From Haliotis asinina (lineage: Eukaryota > Mollusca > Gastropoda > Lepetellida > Haliotidae): DNA of 64,000 nt. Positions within the stretch are counted from its first letter, which is position 1; every line of letters starts with the position of its first letter. Position numbers and translations under genes: made by a program. The stretch covers positions 57,583,673 through 57,647,672 of the forward strand of contig NC_090288.1 of NCBI RefSeq assembly GCF_037392515.1, given 5' to 3'. Below the pieces are notes generated by a model. That model was not told the DNA's origin, did not search any database, and saw only the letters and a program-made list of their open reading frames with translations. Shown here one piece after another: positions 22,503-35,300 of this stretch.

Positions 22503-25500
22503 TCATTTCTTGCCAGATTTCTTTATTCCTCCTCCAGCTGAAAAATGGAAGAAAAAAAATAAATCTGATATGAGGATCATTTGTGTTACTGAGTTATAAA
22601 CTGTACTACTCAAGAGAAGTTAGGCCTTAAAATAATGCTGTGGTTCCGATAACCTAACCGACTCTTGAATTTTGGTGCCAATCCCAATTTTTACAGCCGT
22701 AGGAATAAAACTTGCTTTAAGATACTATTGTTTTGTCTTGGCACCCACAGACATCGGTCATTCTGATCTAGAAAGCTGACATGGATGCCACAAAGTTGCC
22801 TGAATGAACAATTACACATTGAATAAATTTGATTGTAATATAATAATATAAGTATATTAATAATAAGTAATCAAGTCAAGCTTATCACCTTGATCATGCA
22901 GTTAATCCTCTACCAAAATGCTACTAATAACGATATGACACATTGAACTACAGATGTATTGCAACTATTTGCTGTACAATAATACATCAATGTGAATTTC
23001 AAAATATCTTCAGCATAAAATTATAAATAAACTTTCACAACACACTGAAACAATAAGGCAACTGTTGAAAAACAGTAAAAGTGTGTTCTAATAACTGCAA
23101 TACAGCAACTAGACCCAACTATACAAGTGGCGCAGAATAAATATGTTTCCATGTTAAATGAAACCAACAACTTCTCTAACCAAACAAGTAGGGGACACAA
23201 CTCTGTATGATGCACCTGTAACACACAGGTGTCAAAAGAGTGAGTTTAGTTTTACACCACACTCAGCAATTTTCCAGCTATATGGCAGCTTTCTGTAAAT
23301 AATCTAGTCTGGACCAGACAATCCAGTGATCAACAGCATGAGCACCCATCGGCACAACTGGGAATCGATGACGTGTCAACCAAGTCAGACAGCCAGACCA
23401 CCCGATCCCATTAGTCGCCTCTTACGGCAAGCACATCTGCACAACTGGGAATCAATGACATGTGTCAACCAAGTCAGAAAGCCTGACCACTCGATCCCAT
23501 TAGTCGCCGCTTACGACAAGCATAGCTTGCAGAAGCCATATTCTACCACGTACCTTCACAGGTCAGGTGTCAAATGGAGAACAATTATATAACTGTGAAC
23601 TTTCCAAAATTACATCTAGTATCTGGTGGTAGTTATGACCTTCTGATGTTCTATGACTAAAGAAGAAAATGTACTCAAGTAACAGGTTTGTAACAAACAC
23701 TAAAGTTTTGGCACTGTTGGGCAACTGAATCCTCTACTCACTTAAAGGTCCTTTCTGGCCAGCCTTCTCCCTCATTGCCTTCAATGCAGCTTGCTCTTCC
23801 TTTTTCTTTTGTTTGAATTCAAGATCCTCCTGTTGACAAAGGCAAATATGTGTCCAAATATTTTCTCATAAGCATCTTCTACTAAGGATCTGTAGTCTCA
23901 CCTTCTTTATTTAGCATGGTAAGTGGGGTTCAACATAATGGACATCTGAACTTTAACTGGTCATGCTGTCTGTATTGTTCTATAGGGCTAGAAATCCCAC
24001 ATTTTGACTTCCCAAAATGGTGTGCTATCTCCTGAGATCTGCCACCAAGTACCATGCTGGTAGCTTCCCAAGGATTTATCTTGGGTCCCATGTTTGAGGA
24101 TCTCTGGGACTCGTACTCTCAATTTTCAGGGGTTCTGGACTACAAAATGCCGGTCCCAGACACTTAAATATTATTATTGTTGCAAGTCAGTCAGTGTTAT
24201 TGTTTTGTGTACCACGATCATCATGGTAATTAAATTGCAAATGATATCATAACCCGGCTAGTAGCAGACTCAGTGATAACATCTTGTTACTCGATCAACA
24301 TTTAAAAATATGTATTCAGACTTTTTCTGCGTCCCTATGAACACGCTCATCTATTTTGTTGAGTCCATTGTCAATTTTTATGCGACTAGCCTCCTGTAAT
24401 CCCTGGCTTCTCAATGCTGAATTCTTGTTTGATAGACTCTTGTGGGCATTTTGATACACTGATGACAACATAATGTTCACAGGTTTTATACAGTGGTGAT
24501 ACACTATTTCCTTCATGCCTGCATTAAGTCTGGTAAATTTTGTCCGAATTCCTCCAAAGGTCTGAATCCAGCATGTTAAAAATACATGACTTACTTTTCT
24601 TATGCAGGTATTACCTTAAATTTTGTTTCCCATATACTCAAAACTACATTGCTTGGAAAGATACCATCAACAGTGAATATACTAAGCTGTAATATATTAA
24701 GGATGCTGAAACTAATCCAGGAACTAGTCCTTACCTCACTGTACTCCTTTTGTTCCTTCTTCTGAGCCTTTAAAGGCTTCTTCTTACCACCTGTAAAGTC
24801 AGAAGGTTCTTGAAACATTAGCAATTGGACATGGCTAAGATTAAACAAAGTTTGGACAAATACAAAGAGGAAATACTTTCAAATCATACAAGCATTTCTG
24901 TTGCATTCAGGTGGCACTCTTTGAGAGTTTTGCTCAGTGAACAAAAGTAGCAGATATTGCTAGCAATCATAAGCATTGAATGGTGGCAATACAATCTAAA
25001 GGAAAATATTGATCAAATACTGTTGTGTGGACACCTGGCTCAGATATTGTAAGTTAAAAGCATGGTTTAGAAATAGTAACCTGATCATATCTTACTGAAT
25101 TTTATTATGATGTAATAGTTCTTACTGGTATACCGAGGATACCAATTACCATGCATACTCTCTAATCCAGTTAACCGGAAATTGTGGACTTTGCTACAGG
25201 TTCTATATGGAGATCTCTTCAGTTTCAAAATAAATGCATTTCAATCACTATCTTCATAATAATCAACACTGGTAACAAAGTCATCTAAACATGGCAACAG
25301 CTAATACATATTATGCTCAACATTCTGAAGGATCATCTGTTGATTAACCTCCACGAATTAATTTTCATGGGTCACTTCCTGACATGAATTTAACTAAATG
25401 TATACAAACACTGATGTAAAACCAGATAGACAATCCTGAATACACTGATTAGGGTAGACAATGTGGCTGAAATATTGGACAGGAACCACTTGCACAAAGT

Positions 25501-28500
25501 GATCTTTGTGCTACAATGATTATAACTCCCATTCTCCAACATAGGCTTAAGAATTTAAAGATAGTCACAGTGCTAAGATTGCTTAGTGCAAGTGGGCCCA
25601 GGAGTGCATTCTTCATGTTCATGTTCATATGACCAGGGTATTCAACTGTACTCTTGGCTATGATTAACACTACCTTCTCTCCCTTCAATATGACAATAAG
25701 TACATGGTAATCCAACCATAAGCAAAATAAAGAAGCTTTCTCAACGAGTTTACATAACAATAATTTTAGTTGAGAGTGCTCGCTTCAAGCAATTATCATG
25801 CCATGGCACTATGTCCCGCAACAACACAGTAATTGCACTGCCTCAGTTCACTGCAGGACTCCAATCCTTTAAAGATCCCATATACTCTAGGAGGTACAAT
25901 ACATAATTAAAACAAATGGTGGTGCCCTGTTGCGAGCATCCGCTAGGCTGAGAATAAATGCACTTTCGGTTTATTTTCACTGAGTTATGTTACAAGTGGT
26001 GTCCTGTAAAATCCTTTTGGTCATCAAACATTTACTACAAATTGTAATTATCAAGTTTTCTAAGAATGAATTTCATATGTTAAAACCACAAAAGTTTAAT
26101 AGTTCTATAGGATTCCTTTAAAATCCTTAGGAAGCTTGTGCAACTTTAGAATCTAACAACGCTTCACAATTTTCAGGGTTAGGATATGGAATCTTTTCTG
26201 ATCCTTATGTTTGGGTACCTTTAAAGGGGCACTGATGCGGAGCAATTTCCGTGGACTGGTGTAAACTTTTGTTATTGTTTTTCTCCCGTGAGTACCCGGA
26301 TGATATCCCAGAATTCGTGACTGGTTCGTGACCTCTGCTGCGCAGTCCGTAAGCGCAACTGATAGTTTAATTATAGACAGATCAACTGAGGTGAAGTCAT
26401 TTGTACTTCATTACAAATGTATTATGAAAACAAATGAAACACTTTGAAGGTTAATCATTTGCCAGTGGTAGAAATGGTAAAAAACTATTAGGACGGAAAA
26501 ATAACGAAGCCAATGTACGTCTCTATATTTTGTCTCATAACCCTAATTAGTTCATTGTCATATTTGTATGATTCTGAAAATTAATAAAAGAACACACGAT
26601 TTGCTTATACTCATAGTAAATTTCTAACATAACAGCAACATTTATACATTGTATAGATTGCCAATATGGATCCTATTTCACACACATACGCGATCTAGTG
26701 TGTGTTTTCTGTCATACAGATTCTGCTGAATGCTACAACAAATAAATTAAAACAAAATGCAAATAATGAATGTAAAACAGACTAATTTTATAGCAACAAT
26801 GTCAGGCTACTACCTTGTTCAGGAATGTATCCATCAATATCCACGTAAAAGAAATCGTATTCCATTCATCTGCAGCTGGTAAATAATCCTGCTCTGTGTC
26901 GCGTGTCTTACAACTGTCTCATTTGCGAAAAAGTAACACATTGTTTCACGTCTTTCGTTGGTGAAAACTAGATAAACCTCTCATTGGTCTCCCAAGATAG
27001 CACACCTGGCAACTAATTGTATGATGTCCACTATTCTAAGTAATTTAGTTAACCAATATTGAGCAATCAATCAATCAATGCAAGGGTGGTTAATTCTTTG
27101 AAGGGAGGATGTTGTTTTTGCACTCACACTTTACGACAGGGTGTAGTCATCTACACACACTGCCTTTTGACAAATCCGCTAGAAGATAAAAGTAATTAAT
27201 CAATCAGTGTGTTATCGGTTAATCCTTTGATCAATGTTTGTTTTTGTAACTCAGCTGATAAACCCTCTTGCATCACTTACATGCACATATTACATAACAT
27301 ACAATACATTTGCCATTACAGACCTTAATTTATAATGTTGAGTATTTACTCCAGACAGGAGAAATGCCAAATGGGAACCTTTGTTGAGTAACCGAAGTGG
27401 TGTTGCTACTAATTATACCTGTTATAAATTCATGAATTGACCATCAAGAGAATGATGACAAATAACACGTGTAGGTTTACACCATCAAACGCGAGTTACA
27501 GCAAGGAAAAATGTAATCTCTGTGTCGCATGCAGCCTGAAAACACTTATGGGCCGAAACTGTTTTGAGGATACCAACGGAATTTCGTTACATAAGGAATA
27601 CACACAGGCATTTGCTGTGTACTCTGGTAAATAGGTGAAATAAGTTTTTTTTTACGTAAGACAATTTTCAGATTTCTCTACCAAAGGCAAAGTCATCGTT
27701 TTTTTGTTTACGAATTCAAATAAATCAACTGTGTGTTTTATTATCATAAATAATAAACCATTGTAGCTACCATAGCTACCAAAATTTACGTATGCTATTT
27801 GCTATCACAGCTCAACCAACACTCAAAACTTCCTAAATATAAAGCTTTGCAATCTTCCGTACTGAAACAAATGGCTTGCTACGTGCCTGTAGACATCATA
27901 TTTTCATGATTAAATATCGAGGTTAAAAACACAGAAATAGGATCAAATTGGATCAGTAAGTATACCATCCAAGCATCCGAAAAGAACTACACTGCTGGGA
28001 TATATGGTTACGATCAGACAAGGAATACCATGGATATTTTTAAACAAATGGCATGTGATGGGCATCCGGCCTCCTGACTGTTGAGGTGAATAAATTCTGC
28101 TTATATGGACAGGAGCCCAGTTCCTTTGTCCGTCACGGTCGAAGGAGTGGGCGCTGACCAATTAGCGGTCTGCTTTCGTAATTAGACCATTGGCTAGAAG
28201 CATTATTCGCTCCGCATCAGTGCCCCTTTAAGAACCTAGTGTTTGGGTGTGGCACCCTTTTCGATCCTAAGGGTTGGGGACACTTTTGGTTTAGTATCCT
28301 TTGTTCAACACAAATCTAGCTGTCTCATGCTTACAATCAAAACGGAAATTTTCACAATTCAGTGTGTGGAAAGCCAGACTTGTGTGACAGTGTGTCGAGA
28401 CACTGCAAGAACAAACGTTCAGAAATTTAAATGAAAATAATGAATAACGAGTTGAATTCGGTCAAGATTACTCACTTTTTTAAAGATCTATCTCTTTACT

Positions 28501-28747
28501 TTAAAATTTAACTTCCAACGGTTGTTTTCCCTTACTTATTGCATGACATCAAACCTCTCTTTATGATGTTTATGTCATCGAACTATAAAGTTACGATCGA
28601 AACGAAACCAGAGTGATCGACGATATCCCACTCCACTAGGCTATGTGTTTGCTGTCCTGTGAAGAGTTCTAAACACTAAAGAAAATATTTCGGAGTTATT
28701 ATGACACCATTGTTTAACGTAGAAGACATACCTGCACGACCTGACAT
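22503..28747 (-). CDS. TMA7: Translation machinery-associated protein 7
   Basis: Four coding exons: 28,747-28,732; 24,790-24,735; 23,829-23,742; 22,537-22,503. Phases 1, 0 and 1 close to 64 residues, the length of human TMA7. The protein starts MSGRAGGKKKPLKAQKKEQK, continues EDLEFKQKKKEEQAALKAM, and ends in the family's C-terminus PLTGGGIKKSGKK. TMA7 is a small, very basic, ribosome-associated factor conserved from yeast to human. It acts in the cytosol with translating ribosomes; its mechanism is poorly defined. The first exon holds only the first five codons and one base. Intron 1 (3,941 bp) carries a TTAA-flanked element of ~2 kb. A - strand AATAAA at 22,325-22,330 is the probable 3' end. 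The 5' end faces CFAP20DC. Confidence 0.95.
23237..23572 (+). repeat. Gastropod dispersed repeat with internal duplication
   Basis: Begins 'gagtttagttttacaccac', 'ccagctatatggcagc', 'tggaccagacaatccagtg', then 'cacaactgggaatcgatgac', 'caaccaagtcagacagcc', 'gatcccattagtcgcctc'. The block from 'acaactgggaat' to 'gtcgcc.cttac' occurs twice, and the copy ends near 'accttcacaggtca'. It lies between the TMA7 third and last coding exons. Confidence 0.85.
25482..25600. mobile_element. Short MITE with inverted termini in TMA7 intron 1
   Basis: 'ccacttgcacaaagtgatct' at the left is mirrored by 'agattgcttagtgcaagtgg' at the right, giving ~28-bp imperfect inverted ends on a ~120-bp element. It has no coding capacity. 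An open frame of 103 codons crossing it on the - strand is not a gene. Confidence 0.6.
26221..28231. mobile_element. ~2-kb TTAA-flanked non-autonomous DNA transposon in TMA7 intron 1
   Basis: The left end TTAA-AGGGGCACTGATGCGG (26,221 onward) is mirrored exactly at the right end, 'ccgcatcagtgcccct'-TTAA (28,213-28,231). The 19-bp perfect inverted termini AGGGGCACTGATGCGGAGC plus TTAA on both sides fit Kolobok- or piggyBac-like elements, which target TTAA. No transposase is visible inside, so it is non-autonomous or a deletion derivative. A diverged copy of its left ~170 bp appears near 31,605-31,775 in CFAP20DC. Confidence 0.7.
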
Positions 28748-29098
28748 ATTTACACTCAATATTCCCAACAATAACACATGTGGCGCAATCTTCTTCCAAA
28801 TGCAAAACTGGAACGGCCTGTGAAATGCGTATTAACGAAACGAAATGAAAACGTTTTATAATAGTTGTCATATTTGTTTCGTGTTCTGAAAATCACGTTT
28901 TAATATCATGTCTCTTTCTGGATATGGAAACATATGTTTGCAACGTATTCAATGAGGTTATCTCTGTTAAATATATTTTTTCTCTCACAAAATCCTTTTT
29001 CGTTTTCAGTAAGAAAGGTCGTAATAACTGCAGGTGCTTACAACGTAAAAGTAGTTTTGATTGGCTTTTAGAATCTCTTCTTGGCTGTAGCAACAAAT
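28748..29098. promoter_or_regulatory. Probable shared (bidirectional) promoter of TMA7 and CFAP20DC
   Basis: The TMA7 start codon (-) and the first exon candidate of CFAP20DC (+) lie about 350 bp apart, head to head. 'aaatatggcggac' at 29,095-29,107 matches a YY1-type ATGGCGG element, often found at TATA-less start sites of housekeeping genes. No TATA box is obvious. Confidence 0.5.
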
Positions 29099-29141
29099 AT
29101 GGCGGACAACGCAGGAGATCAGTCAACTTTAAAGATTTAAG
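29095..29141 (+). other. CFAP20DC: Putative first non-coding exon of CFAP20DC with a short uORF
   Basis: ATG at 29,099 opens a 13-codon frame (MADNAGDQSTLKI) that stops at 29,140, next to a plausible donor TTTAAG|GTCAAT. The next supported acceptor is at 32,100. Whether this exon belongs to CFAP20DC is inferred from position only. Confidence 0.35.
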
Positions 29142-29847
29142 GTCAATAATTAATTTACTATTGGTTCATTTGTCTTGTCAACCACATTTCCTTCAGCACT
29201 GATACTTAGACAGTTCTTTAACCATGGAGGAATTATATTCCTTAAAATGATAGTAAGATAATCAACTTGGATGAACCTCACAGGGTAGCGTTCCCTCATT
29301 CTTCAGTTGGTCAGTTGACAAGTGTACAGTTAACAGATTGGTATGTAATGTTTATTGTCTACCTGTCTACAAAACACTCACCATTGTACAAAAAGTACAT
29401 ACCATTACAGTTGTTCAAAGTGAGAAACTAAGTAAAGCCAATCTATATTATCTATCATCCGTTGCCAGCGTTAAACAAATTCCACGAGATTTTTTACATG
29501 TTCACTGGTCGATCATAAGGATCAGCACGGACAGTAGTACACTAGGCCGATGTGGTCGTTGTCTCTACTGATACTACAGATATTTTCACCAGCTACGTTT
29601 TTATATATTTAGGAATGTACTGAAAACAGGTTCATAATGAGTGAACGTACCCATTACCCTAGACAGTGGACAAATCCATTTCTCAATCCCTAACCAAAAC
29701 AGGACCATGTTCAGAACCATAGCCAAAATTTGTGGATAACTATGACAGCATGTTATCTCATTAATTAAAAGTCTTTTTATATAAGCCCAGGATGCAGTAC
29801 TTTTGATGTATTTTTTACTGAATTTTATTTTTACAAAATATCAAGTA

Positions 29848-30332
29848 TGCTGGCGTCTCCTATTCTCGTGGTACTTACGAATATCAGCTGAAAAACTAAT
29901 ATATACAGTTCTTTTCATATGTATGCTTGTTGTTTTTAAATGAAGAGATTGCCCCCTCTAACATCTGCATCTATCAACTGCTTGACTCATCAAGTGAATT
30001 ATCTCACTTGAGCTCAATGAAAAACATGGTCGTCTGCCGCTGACTTTTCGAGGCGTCTCCTCCTCTAGCGGTACAACGAGAAAGTAACGTTATTAGGTGT
30101 AAGGAAGGGGAATCTTATCGGGTAGGGCAGGGGAAAGTTATGATTTTTCCAATTTGGTTTAAACTCACAAATATTCATTACATTGGAAAATTTTGATAAT
30201 TCACAGACTTGGGTCACTTCCTTGTTACTGGTCAATGATGTAAACAAGCGTTAAGTATCATGCATCGGCGACCTCAGCAGAAAATGTGTTTACCGCAAGA
30301 ATAGGAAACCCGTGAGAATAGGAGACAGCCTT
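29848..30332. mobile_element. Possible MITE in CFAP20DC intron 1
   Basis: 'gtctcctattctcgtgg' at the left is matched inverted by 'cgtgagaataggagac' at the right. The inverted core is about 14 bp with weaker flanking similarity, so the call is tentative. Confidence 0.35.
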
Positions 30333-31604
30333 ATAAATGAGATACTGTTAGCACCTGTTAGTGAGTATGAAAAATGAAATCATGTAGTTAAAATATGATT
30401 TTAGGTGCTCCTCCGCTATATCCACAAATAAAGGTTACTGAGTGTAATACTGCTTATAGTTTGCATTTGCCTGATTTCAAGTGTTACTGACACTGGTTGC
30501 TCGTTTCTTATCAGTGCAATCAAATAGAACAATGATATGACAGTTCTGACCCAGGAAGGGTGTTGAATCGACTTGTTCTATCTGTCTGTTTACTGATTTT
30601 GGATACCATATGTTCATGTATACAGAAATGTACCTGATATACAAATATGTAGTACTTGTGCTGACCCATTCAGCATAATACAGCACAGTAGGGGGATCAC
30701 ATATTTGAATACCCTGTATAACTAGGGCTGGCTTGTAGGTCAGTAATCATAAATACTGAATATGTTTGCGCTTATCCGTCTTTTCAGCCAGCACATCACC
30801 AGACTTTTATAACATATACTGAAGTTGAGCTGTTGTGCCTGTTTAATAATTTTTGTGATAATATTTGACTTTAACCAAGCAGTCTAACACTGCCATCCAG
30901 GTGTCGTTAGCTAACGCAAGACAGTTAACCAGCAAATGCAGTTAAGCATAGCATGAGACTGGGGTGCTTTTTGTAAGGACAGCTGACATGCAGTCTGAGA
31001 CAGTGGTATGTAAGATCCACACATAAAAAGGGAACATGTTTATTAATTTCTTCAACCTATATAAAACAAGCATACGTAAGGAATTGTTCAGAAATATCGC
31101 TGAGGGTTCTGGTTTGACTTTGATAAAGTATCCTGGCAGTGCAGGCAATTTCAGATTTTATTTCTTTATGCATGGATGATATAATGATTGAGACCGATTT
31201 TGATCCCCCTTCTAGTTTTGTACCTTGATATTTAATTTAGTCAGAATTAATCTGTAATAATACCATGTCAGTTGACCTATGATAAAGAGAACATGTACAT
31301 TTATTGATTTATTTGAAGCCATAAACTGAATCAACCCAATTTTGATAATGTAAATATGTACATGTGCAGTTGTCAACTTAAGTGAACAGCAAAATTATGT
31401 ACATAGTATTATGCAACAATATCCGCAAAACGGCAAGAACCCTTCAGGATTTCATTGACATTTTGACTACATACAGTATAATGATTACTGGTACTGCTCC
31501 CTTGTTGTCATATATGTTTAGTGGTACAAACCCATCCCTGTTCACGTCATTTTCTTGTAATTCCAAATTTATTCCAAGATGGAAATGTCTTTCATTTCCG
31601 TTGA

Positions 31605-31775
31605 TCAGTGAGAGGATTCGCCCTTACACCATCTGTTGTACAAACAGACGGCATGTCATTGTTCATAAACCAGTCAAGAATTCTGGGATATCATTCAGTT
31701 ACCCTCCAGAACAAATCAGTAACAAATGCAAGCACCAATCCTGGAGAATTGCTCAATGTCAGTGCCTCTTTAATA
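31605..31775 (-). mobile_element. Diverged, partial copy of the TTAA-flanked element
   Basis: The - strand from 31,775 reads TTAAAGAGGCACTGA, 'gagcaatt', 'gatatcccagaattc' and 'tgactggtt' in the same order and spacing as the left end of the 26,221 element. The far end was not found. The 139-codon open frame on the + strand here overlaps this repeat and is not supported as a gene. Confidence 0.5.
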
Positions 31776-32100
31776 TTGTGAAAATTGATCTTCATCATTA
31801 ATCTATTCTGTTCAAATCCTCTGTCATCACTCATATCATCATGATCATGTTAGTTTAGAACTTCTAAAAGTGTTGTGTATCTGTCTTTCAGACAAATTGT
31901 TAACTCCATGGATATATTGAGTAACAGCTGATACTACCAAATTTGCTACTCCAGCACATTTTCACCTGTTAAATGAAACATACATCCATATTATGCAATC
32001 TTTCCCTTTTGACAATATACCGGTAATATTGTTGTAATCTAACTAACCTCATATCAGTAGTTGCTGTCATATATTGATAAACTGTCTTTATTTGTTCCAG

Positions 32101-32300
32101 ATGCGATATCTAGGGTTCATGTACACTACAACACAAGAAATACACACAGAAGTTAATGGAACCTACATGAAAAGAGTTTAAGATTCAAGACAGGCCATGG
32201 GAAGAAAACTTATTTGGACACCAGGAGGTGAAGAGTTACCTTGTGAACCACTGACTTGTATAACCGTTGCTACAGGAAACTGAAGACCTTTACAAGCACT
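32101..32300 (+). other. CFAP20DC: 5' UTR part of the start exon of CFAP20DC
   Basis: The acceptor 'tttgttccag' ends at 32,100, and the ATG used for the protein lies 200 bp further on. Several upstream ATGs in this leader are followed quickly by stops. Confidence 0.55.
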
Positions 32301-35300
32301 ATGTTCAGGCATGATTTTCAGGTACGTATGACTGTGTTTGAAATTATGCATGAAAGTGAAGTGGTCTTATCATACCATAATATTAGATTAGAGGCATACT
32401 ATTCCTAAATACTTTTGCATTAAACTTAAGGGCTCCATGTCATACTGTGAATTAATAACGATCCAATGTTCTGTGTGACTGCAATATTGCTTGCAGAGTT
32501 GCACCCCTTTATCATGTTTATAGCTCCAGGACATGCTATATTTGTTGTGCCTGAAGTTTGCCTTTGTCATGATACCTGTGGTTGTGTATTTCACCAAAGC
32601 AGTATTTTCAGTGACCAATGTGATTGTTGCTTTGTCATCCTGTGATGGGATTGAATCGAAATCATATCCATGTTCAGACAGTCATGCTTGTTTCTTTCAG
32701 GGTGGTCCATACTTTGAAATTTTCAGCGCTCAGGGCAAAGATTCCACATCTCACTGGAAGCTGCAGAATGGGACAGGTATCAAGAAGGTGAGACAGTTTT
32801 GTTATTGAGTGATCATTGCTCTTTGACAGTCATAACCATGGTAACAGAGCACTGAATGTAGAAATTTGTGCTTTGAAACAAGTGTTGGATAGGATTTGAA
32901 CTGTCAGTGTATAGTAGTAAAAGAGTACAGGTATCCCTGTTCTGGATTTTCTTGTCAGCATGTAATAATTGGTACAGCTGATCAAAATATTCAGTGAGTA
33001 CTAGACTGATATATATAGTAATATATTTTGGATGGCCATATGTTTGTTTTAATAACCTTAGTCAAACTTTGAAGAATTGACTAGTCCTGGTTTAATACTT
33101 GATTTTAATGGCAAGGTTCATAATCAGCTGGTTTTATCCTGCATGGTCAGATGTACAGTCGAACCCCGTTTACTTGGACCCCACGCGTCCGGAAACCCTG
33201 CCTTCCAGACGAATTTTATGTGAAACAAAACTTATGCTCATTAATTGTACTTGCTTACCACGCCCGGCGCTTCTGGACTTGGATGGCGAATTTTCAAACC
33301 ATTCCCATAGATTTCCATTGAAAAATGATCCAGTTATCCAGACGGAGAGATCTGTACAGCATGCTTGTGTATGTGTCAAGTCAATACCGTTGTCGACTAT
33401 GTGGTTTCATTCTTAATCTGTCGGAAGGCATTTGGTGTGACTTGATTAATTAGCCATCAAAACACTAGTGATGCATGTCACTCAGGTTGTTCATTAGGAT
33501 TTGGCGCATGTGAGAACATCTCATCAGTAACGAAAACGCATGTTAAGTAGAATTAAGGTAAGCTACACTGTAATTGTACTTTATATAACACTTTTAAATC
33601 AACCCCTGCTATCTGTCATGATGCAAGTTAAAAATAGCCTGCCACATGATCTAAGTCAAGTGATCCCGTCTGGAAGTTTACTTTCTGCAGACAGCATAAG
33701 TTTGACGCAATGTCATGTTTTTAGGGCATTTAAAATTAAACAAAGAATATGCAGTTGGCAAAATAGAAACTTTTTGTCATCGATTTGTTTTTCATCTAAC
33801 TTACCATCTGAAGGTCCACAAGCTATTACGTCCGAGACAACCTGACAAACCTGCGTTCTTCCATGCACATAATATCGGTACATTTTATATGCTATGGTGA
33901 TTCACTGTTGATATATGTACATGAAATTTTTTTTTGCTTTCACTTAATTTTCACGTTTTGCTTGTTTGATCCAGTTGACCGGACATCTCGCTATCCGGAC
34001 GATTTTCGAGTGAAACCAAAACGTCCAGATAAACAGGGTTCGACTGTATTCCATTTTCATCTCTCAGCAGTAAATAACCCAAGTTCAAGTGAAAAACATT
34101 CTCTTTTTTAAGATTCAGTCATTTTCAATTCTAGTGACCATGATTAGATGAAATGGATTCATGAATGGATATATTTGGACTCACAGAATGCTCCGATGCT
34201 CTTATCAGAGCTTAAGATTTAATTTTCATGCACTAACACAGTCGTCCTCTGTAATGTATGTTCATCACAGACTTCATATTTAATTATTGACACTAATCAT
34301 TGAAGAGGTTTAAAATATATACTACTCACTTAAAGTTCATACTAGTTTAAAGGTAGCCGCTTCACTCCACTGTTCTAAACTAGATTTTGTGAAATATTCC
34401 ATACTGTATAAAGGTACTGTTTACACAAGAACTGATTTATTGTAAAACAAATTTGCAATGTTGAAAAGATTATTGTCATGAGTTCAGCAAGTGATGAAAC
34501 AGTAAAATTGGTGAATTCCTTACAAAACCTTGCATCAGGATGTAGCTGTTCCCATGCAAGATATTTACACATGCTTTTCAGCAATTAGATGCATGATTTT
34601 AAGGTTTGTAGTTGGCATCCCCAAGTTTTTGGAGATATTCACCTTTGATGAAACACGCATACATGTATGCACACTCGCACACACCTAATATAGTCAGTGC
34701 TTTAAGTGAGTCAAAGCTTTTGATTGGTGGTACACATGATACACAGTCTGTGACATACCTGGACAGGTCATTCAGATCAAATACTGACAAATCCACTGCA
34801 AGGTAGGAATGATCTAAAATGTCTTAAAATTTCCCTTTTCACTTTTCTGGCAGCGTGTACATATATCTTTGTTACAGCTTTATGAAAAGGAGGTTAAAGG
34901 TTATGTGTACACACTGGAAGGCACCTCGGCCACCACCAGGATACAGCTGCCGAAGGACTCAAGACATTCATGTAAGCCCCATTTGTACTGGTCCTCCTTT
35001 ACTTAGTGTAGTTTCACATAGCATGACATCATTACACCTGCTGTGTTACCAAGGCACAGGTATGGTGAAGAAGTCTTGGTTCACAAGGATGTTGTTGTTG
35101 TCTGTCTAATGTCGCCATCATGTGGCTTCTCATTTCAGTGACACTGATTCAGCGCTACCTTGTATTACAACTGTACTTGGTAAAGGGACAAGAATTCTCC
35201 ATAGAACTTGGGTAAGTAGGCTTCCCAGTGTGATTGGTGCTGATTATAGGTAGATGTAGGCCTGGGCTTCTTCCACTAAGCTATAGTAATGCTGTGGTTG

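Noticed and set aside
25449-25760. 103-codon - strand frame in TMA7 intron 1
   Set aside because: It crosses a short MITE and has no motif.
31382-31801. 139-codon + strand open frame
   Set aside because: It overlaps, antisense, a diverged copy of the TTAA-flanked repeat and has no family motif; lies in CFAP20DC intron 1.
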